64,000 bases of DNA from Trichosphaerium sp. ATCC 40318 (taxonomy: Eukaryota; Discosea; Flabellinia; Trichosidae): the NCBI GenBank assembly GCA_038496445.1, contig JALMLS010000585.1, forward strand, positions 372,001 through 436,000, given 5' to 3'. The position numbers were made by a program, and so were the translations under genes. Of this stretch, positions 60,285 through 64,000 are shown one piece after another. The notes below the pieces were generated by a model. It was given only the letters and a program-made list of their open reading frames with translations. It was not told the origin of the DNA and did no database searches. Positions within the stretch are counted from its first letter, which is position 1; the number at the start of each line of letters is the position of its first letter.

Positions 60285-60415
60285 GCACCAACAAGCTCTT
60301 TAATACCTTCATCTGTTACTTGCATAACCCACCACTTAAATGTATTGCATGAACACCATCAAGGTATTTAATACCATCATTCGTTATCTTCGCATGGCCC
60401 AAACAAATCTAATGA
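60285..60415 (-). pseudogene. LRR remnant of the F-box/LRR family
   Basis: The minus strand reads KITNDGIKYLDGVHAIHLSG and VTDEGIKELVGAYVDD, two or three repeats without F-box. It is opposite in strand to the neighbouring copies. Confidence 0.75.
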
Positions 60416-60444
60416 ACGCTTTTCAGTGGCTGTTGCTATTGACC

Positions 60445-60525
60445 TTGATACGGTTCAATAATATTGAGTTATTTCAAGGAAAGCCAAAGAGATAAGGCGT
60501 ACCCACACTTAACTTTAAACTGACA
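60445..60525 (+). pseudogene. Gene remnant shared with 10282-10640
   Basis: Reads SIILSYFKESQRDKA, then a GCGTACCC stretch and ACACTTAACTTTAAACTG, matching the 10.4-kb minus-strand fragment at exon and intron-start level. Confidence 0.65.
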
Positions 60526-60547
60526 TTTTTTAGTTTTGTGTACAAGA

Positions 60548-62093
60548 ATGGAAGTACGCGATGAACAGCTTATTAATATACTTGATGGTTGTATGAAAGC
60601 AGGTACATGGCATTGCCGGATGTTTTAGATGATAATCTTGTAATAAGAACCCTACATACGTGAACAGGCAATGAGAGAGCTGAAAGAGTTCCAAAACAAA
60701 GAATTGGTACGATTAAAACCGCTAAAAGTTGAAAGTAACCTATAAACTGTCTGTGACGCCGTTTTGTTGCTTCAACAAGTCGCACATATCTTTCATTTGT
60801 ACTAAAGTGTTTGTGACCATAACATGACTCAAGTTCTCTTATTGTGGTTGGATCCTTGTCTTTGTAGAAATCACGTGTTTTGCTGCAGTGTTTCAAGACG
60901 AAGCAATTTTTTATCGACAAAACAAAGATGCTTTTTGAACTCGTTCATTCGATTGCTTTGCTTACTTCTTTGTCCAAGGGAATGGGTTTAACAGCGCTTC
61001 TACGCTTAGCAATGAACAACAGTTTACCCCAACAAATTTGTGTGATGTCCTCTATCGCTTTCAAGACTACTATTATGCAAGCTGCGGTACACTTTAAAAA
61101 TTACAACACATGTTGGTCGGATTAAGGAAAGTTAAATAGATCAAATGGCACATGCTTGATCAGGAGGTCAGGGAAGATATTAAAAAAAAGTAAACGTTTG
61201 CTTCTTTTCCTTTTATCAACATGCAATGCTGACACTCCAATTAAAAGACTGTTGATCTATACTTATGGAATTACGATAAAAATTATATGAGATCAAAATC
61301 TATGCCATTACTAGCTGTTGCAAGTGTTGAATTAGCAAATGGAAAATGGCCAGAGTTCTTTGGTATAGTTATCCCAGAGTGTTTTAAGACATGCATGAAC
61401 AAGGACACTCGAGGACAACAACAAGCTATCGATTTAATACAATGTGGTGTTGAGGTACATTCTTCATACAGCAGAATATTAGACGCTAGTTAACCATTTA
61501 TGGTGGTGTTAAAATTTTGTCTTTAGGCATCCCAAACGCTGGCAATTAAGCATGCAAGCAGTATTATCTGTGTCATAAAATATGTACTATCGAATAGTGA
61601 TCACGATATAGTTAGCCTTACTGCTCTAGAAACATTACTGTCCATAGACTGTTTCAGGCAAGTGCTTTTTTGGAGCAAAACAGTTTCTGTCGTTTTTACA
61701 TTGAGACGTTCACACTAGCATTGTGAAAACTCATATACCTTTGAAAAGATAATTACAACATGTGAACCCTGAACATGTTTTTAAAGTTACAAATCCGCTT
61801 CTTCTTGGGGACATTCCTGACGTTTTTTTGACAAATACTTCATCCCATTGTTGGTTAGATAGCTAATCTCACTGGTTTTTTACAGATCATATTTGAAAGA
61901 GCAACCAAAGCAAAGGCGTTACATATCAAATAGTATTGTTATCTTGCTAGAAGAAAAAAAAAGACAGAAAGAACTTGAGTGTGCTGAAACAAATGGTTAT
62001 GTTTTGGATAGTGATTCTTTTGGTGTTCAGCATTACATTAACGTTGCACAGAAAGTATACAATTGTCTACAAAGTATGAATGTAGGATGGTGA
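60548..62093 (+). CDS. Importin-beta-like N-terminal-only protein (copy 2)
   Basis: Exon 1 MEVRDEQLINILDGCMKAG and exon 2 QAMRELKEFQNKEL mirror copy 1 at 35882. LTALLRLAMNNSLPQQICVM and AAVHFKN follow, then IKWHMLDQEVREDIKKK, TVDLYLWNYDKNYMRSKSMP, LLAVASVELANGKWPEFFGI and SQTLAIKHASSIICVIKYVL. Last come SYLKEQPKQRRYISNSIVIL and a final TGA at 62091. Same exon plan and end point as copy 1. Intron 2 (about 60707-60900) is longer and contains an opposite-strand frame. The joins near 60900-61130 are uncertain, so partial decay is possible. Confidence 0.6.
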
Positions 62094-62350
62094 TTGCAAT
62101 GGCTTTTTAATAAGCCAGACAAGAATGATAGATGGCTATAGGGTTCACACAAATAAAGTAATAAAACTAAAGTGTACATGTACTACAAGCCATCGTTCAC
62201 TTCAAAAATTTGACAATGCTGCTGAACTTCTATTGTTTCAACCTGAAGGATACCTTCCAGAGTTGCACTTCACAAACCATCCTGAAATATCAGGCTCAGC
62301 GCTAATAAAATAGCGTTATTTCAGGCCAAATCTGCGCAGAAATACTTGGC

Positions 62351-62467
62351 ATATTGTCTGTATCATTCAAGTTTGCAACAGGTTTGGCAGAAGTATCAAA
62401 GTGTAAGATCTTGCAAGAACTAACAATATCTTTCAGAAGTTGCGCAAACTTGAATGATACGGACAAT
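62351..62467. repeat. Inverted repeat and copy 2 of a dispersed element
   Basis: Arms 62353-62376 and 62444-62467 are reverse complements at 23 of 24 positions around a 67-nt loop. The left part (62351-62416), reverse-complemented, matches 32751-32806. Confidence 0.85.
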
Positions 62468-62630
62468 AGCCATTACACGAAAAGGGTTATAACACCACAA
62501 TTGAAGTGGAAGTAAGGACATAAGGAGCTTAACTACTTTGGACTATAAACTGTATTTATTTCTGTAGTTGTCAACTACAAGCGATCACACTAGTTTTCAC
62601 TTGTTTTTAACATTGGGCTGATATTACCGT

Positions 62631-64000
62631 TTACAATATACCACCGTCAATAACATGATGTTTTGGTGTGCCACTCCATTTGAATTGTGAATACTTGAAC
62701 TCTGTCGAAAAAATATCTGTAACAATATAATCTGTCCATATACCTTCAATAATACCCTCTCCGTTCATACCAGGGTTATCTATTACTAACACAGGCTTTC
62801 CAGCAGTTTGTCCAAGAACACCTAAGATCATAACATTAGGCTTTTAACAGTTATTTGTTGGCAAAACAAAGTGCATGTTTTTAACTTCCAGTGCATGTTT
62901 TGTCGTACCGTGTGGTTGTGTTTCTACAACCATACCGTGGCTGGCAGGCGATGTATATTTTGTACGCATGTTAAGGTGACACGTGCTATGTCTTGATGAA
63001 GAAAATCGTACAGACAAGCGATAATTATCTGTCAATACAACAAGCCTTGTTTTGTTTGATCTTGATACTTTAACAACTCCAAAAGGAAGTCTATGAACAT
63101 CTCCAGGATTTAATGGTGCGTAATTAAGTTCCATGCGATGAGTTAAGTTATTTCTATCACATGATATGAATATACGATCATTACCTAAGGAGAGATGTGA
63201 GCGCTTTGCTTTGTTTTCTTGAGCTTGTATGTTTTCAAAAAGTCAGTACCAAGAAGAATTCCTACTTGTCCCAGGTATGTCTTTCCTCCTTTGTACCGGA
63301 GATCAGCATCAACAAATAAAGCATTTATCTCAATCTTTTCATCGCTTACTAGAGCATAATATTTATCAGCTTCGCCATGAAAATCTACATACAAGATTAG
63401 AACCAACACGTTTTTTCATCTAGAAATCTCACCAAACTTTTGGCTGTTTAGACCTATGAAGTGTGGGTCTCCTGATATCCCAGATTGCCTTTGAAAGCTT
63501 ATAGCTGCGACTCCAAATGGTAGGATAGGTAATGATAGTAGAACTCCTGTACTCATAGCAGTTGGAATATCGATTGTTATGAATTGAGTTTGTAAGCAAC
63601 TTGCCACTAGCGTTGAACTAGAAATAGACGATAAACCTATTCAACGATTACAATACAGTGCATTTAATGTTGTAAAAAGCCGGAGAATCAGAACAACAAG
63701 AGAAATGTACTGTTGTATTGTCTATTAGTAGAAAACGCACTTGCCTGATACAGTGCAACCTGGTACGGCCAAAAAAGTGGATGACATACAACCACCAGCA
63801 AGGAAGTTTGGTATTTGTACTATTTGACTTGGTGTCCTTTGGTTATAGTACATTGTTCCATCCAAGAAATGAACTGAAAGAACAAGTCAAACAAAAATAA
63901 ACAACCTATTTCTTACGTCCTGCTGCTGAAGTTACAGTACATATTGGAGCGCTCTGTGCGCAAGTATCAAGGTTTATCTCAACAATGTCTCTATTTAAAT
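62631..64000 (-). CDS. Root-cap/LEA-like domain protein, 5' end outside window
   Basis: Runs in from the right edge: NLDTCAQSAPICTVTSAAG, then LHFLDGTMYYNQRTPSQIVQ, LAGGCMSSTFLAVPGCTVSG. The domain follows: SGISGDPHFIGLNSQKF joined to DFHGEADKYYALVSDEKIEI and NALFVDADLRYKGGKTYLGQ. This fits the plant root-cap domain pattern GDPxFxG...FHG...VSDxxxxINA. Later MELNYAPLNPGDVHRLPFGV, HGMVVETQPHGTTKHALEVK, and across a 27-nt intron (62822-62848) NNC to VLGQTAGKPVLVIDNPGM. Stop at 62631. It has the look of an extracellular protein. Function of the domain is unknown. Confidence 0.75.

Noticed and set aside
60573-60920. Minus-strand ORF with DFYKDKDPTTIRELESCYG inside an importin-like intron
   Set aside because: It looks protein-like, but I found no ATG, splice partners or homology; left out, with some doubt.
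1-64000. CRISPR array, prokaryotic operons, phage or insertion sequences
   Set aside because: Intron-rich eukaryotic gene structure throughout; no regularly spaced repeats, transposase or integrase seen.

Overview
The window looks like nuclear DNA from a free-living, probably amoeboid, protist. The genes are broken by many short GT-AG introns (mostly 35-70 nt) and intergenic DNA is AT-rich. Protein families are eukaryotic: histone H2A.X, Ras, sirtuin, PP2C, DGAT1, importin-beta-like, F-box/LRR. There are two nuclear-type tRNA genes. The mix of plant-type GH79 and root-cap domains, a deiodinase-like selenoprotein, C-type lectin and TIMP-like secreted proteins, and many F-box/LRR copies would fit Amoebozoa or Heterolobosea. 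I cannot settle the species. Two genome-wide habits stand out by eye: 5' splice sites very often read GTACGT or GTACG, and the palindrome CACGTG recurs far above chance, often inside introns.

Layout. 0.3-7.3 kb: a small helical protein gene, a decayed type-B carboxylesterase, an extended SDR reductase with a C-terminal membrane anchor, and a decayed catalase-like secreted protein. 7.4-14.7 kb: a Ras gene with an in-frame TGA, two divergent paralogous C-type-lectin membrane proteins, an LRR remnant, a second Ras gene and tRNA-Leu(UAA). 15-25.6 kb: a small secreted or membrane protein, a possible GT-A-like protein, a mitochondrial protein gene hosting tRNA-His(GUG) in an intron, a mitochondrial BolA, a nuclear-looking PP2C phosphatase with a long acidic N-terminus, and H2A.X. 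25.9-32.3 kb: a mitochondrial unknown, a sirtuin lacking the zinc cysteines, and a deiodinase-like selenoprotein with an in-frame TGA and a good SECIS candidate about 50 nt after the stop. 33-40.7 kb: two secreted unknowns, an importin-beta-like N-terminal-only protein, an MGST3-like MAPEG protein and a PA-domain multi-pass membrane protein. 40.9-50 kb: a frameshifted GH79 heparanase-like gene, a broken lectin-like gene, a three-zinc-module protein (zf-PARP, treble-clef-like, topoisomerase C4), an F-box/LRR gene and a complete DGAT1. 50.1-64 kb: one long transcription unit that appears to fuse a WD-like and helical protein to a peroxiredoxin-like domain, an N-myristoylated coiled-coil protein, a TIMP-like protein, an intact F-box/LRR gene followed by decayed relatives, a second importin-like paralogue, and a root-cap-domain gene running off the right edge.

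The genes do not form one pathway. What unites the window is recent local duplication and decay: lectin, Ras, importin-like and F-box/LRR copies, plus short remnants of Ras, LRR and one further gene. Housekeeping genes sit among them. The most informative single element is the deiodinase-like selenoprotein with its SECIS. All exon joins below were made by eye from splice consensus and protein continuity and have not been checked against transcripts.
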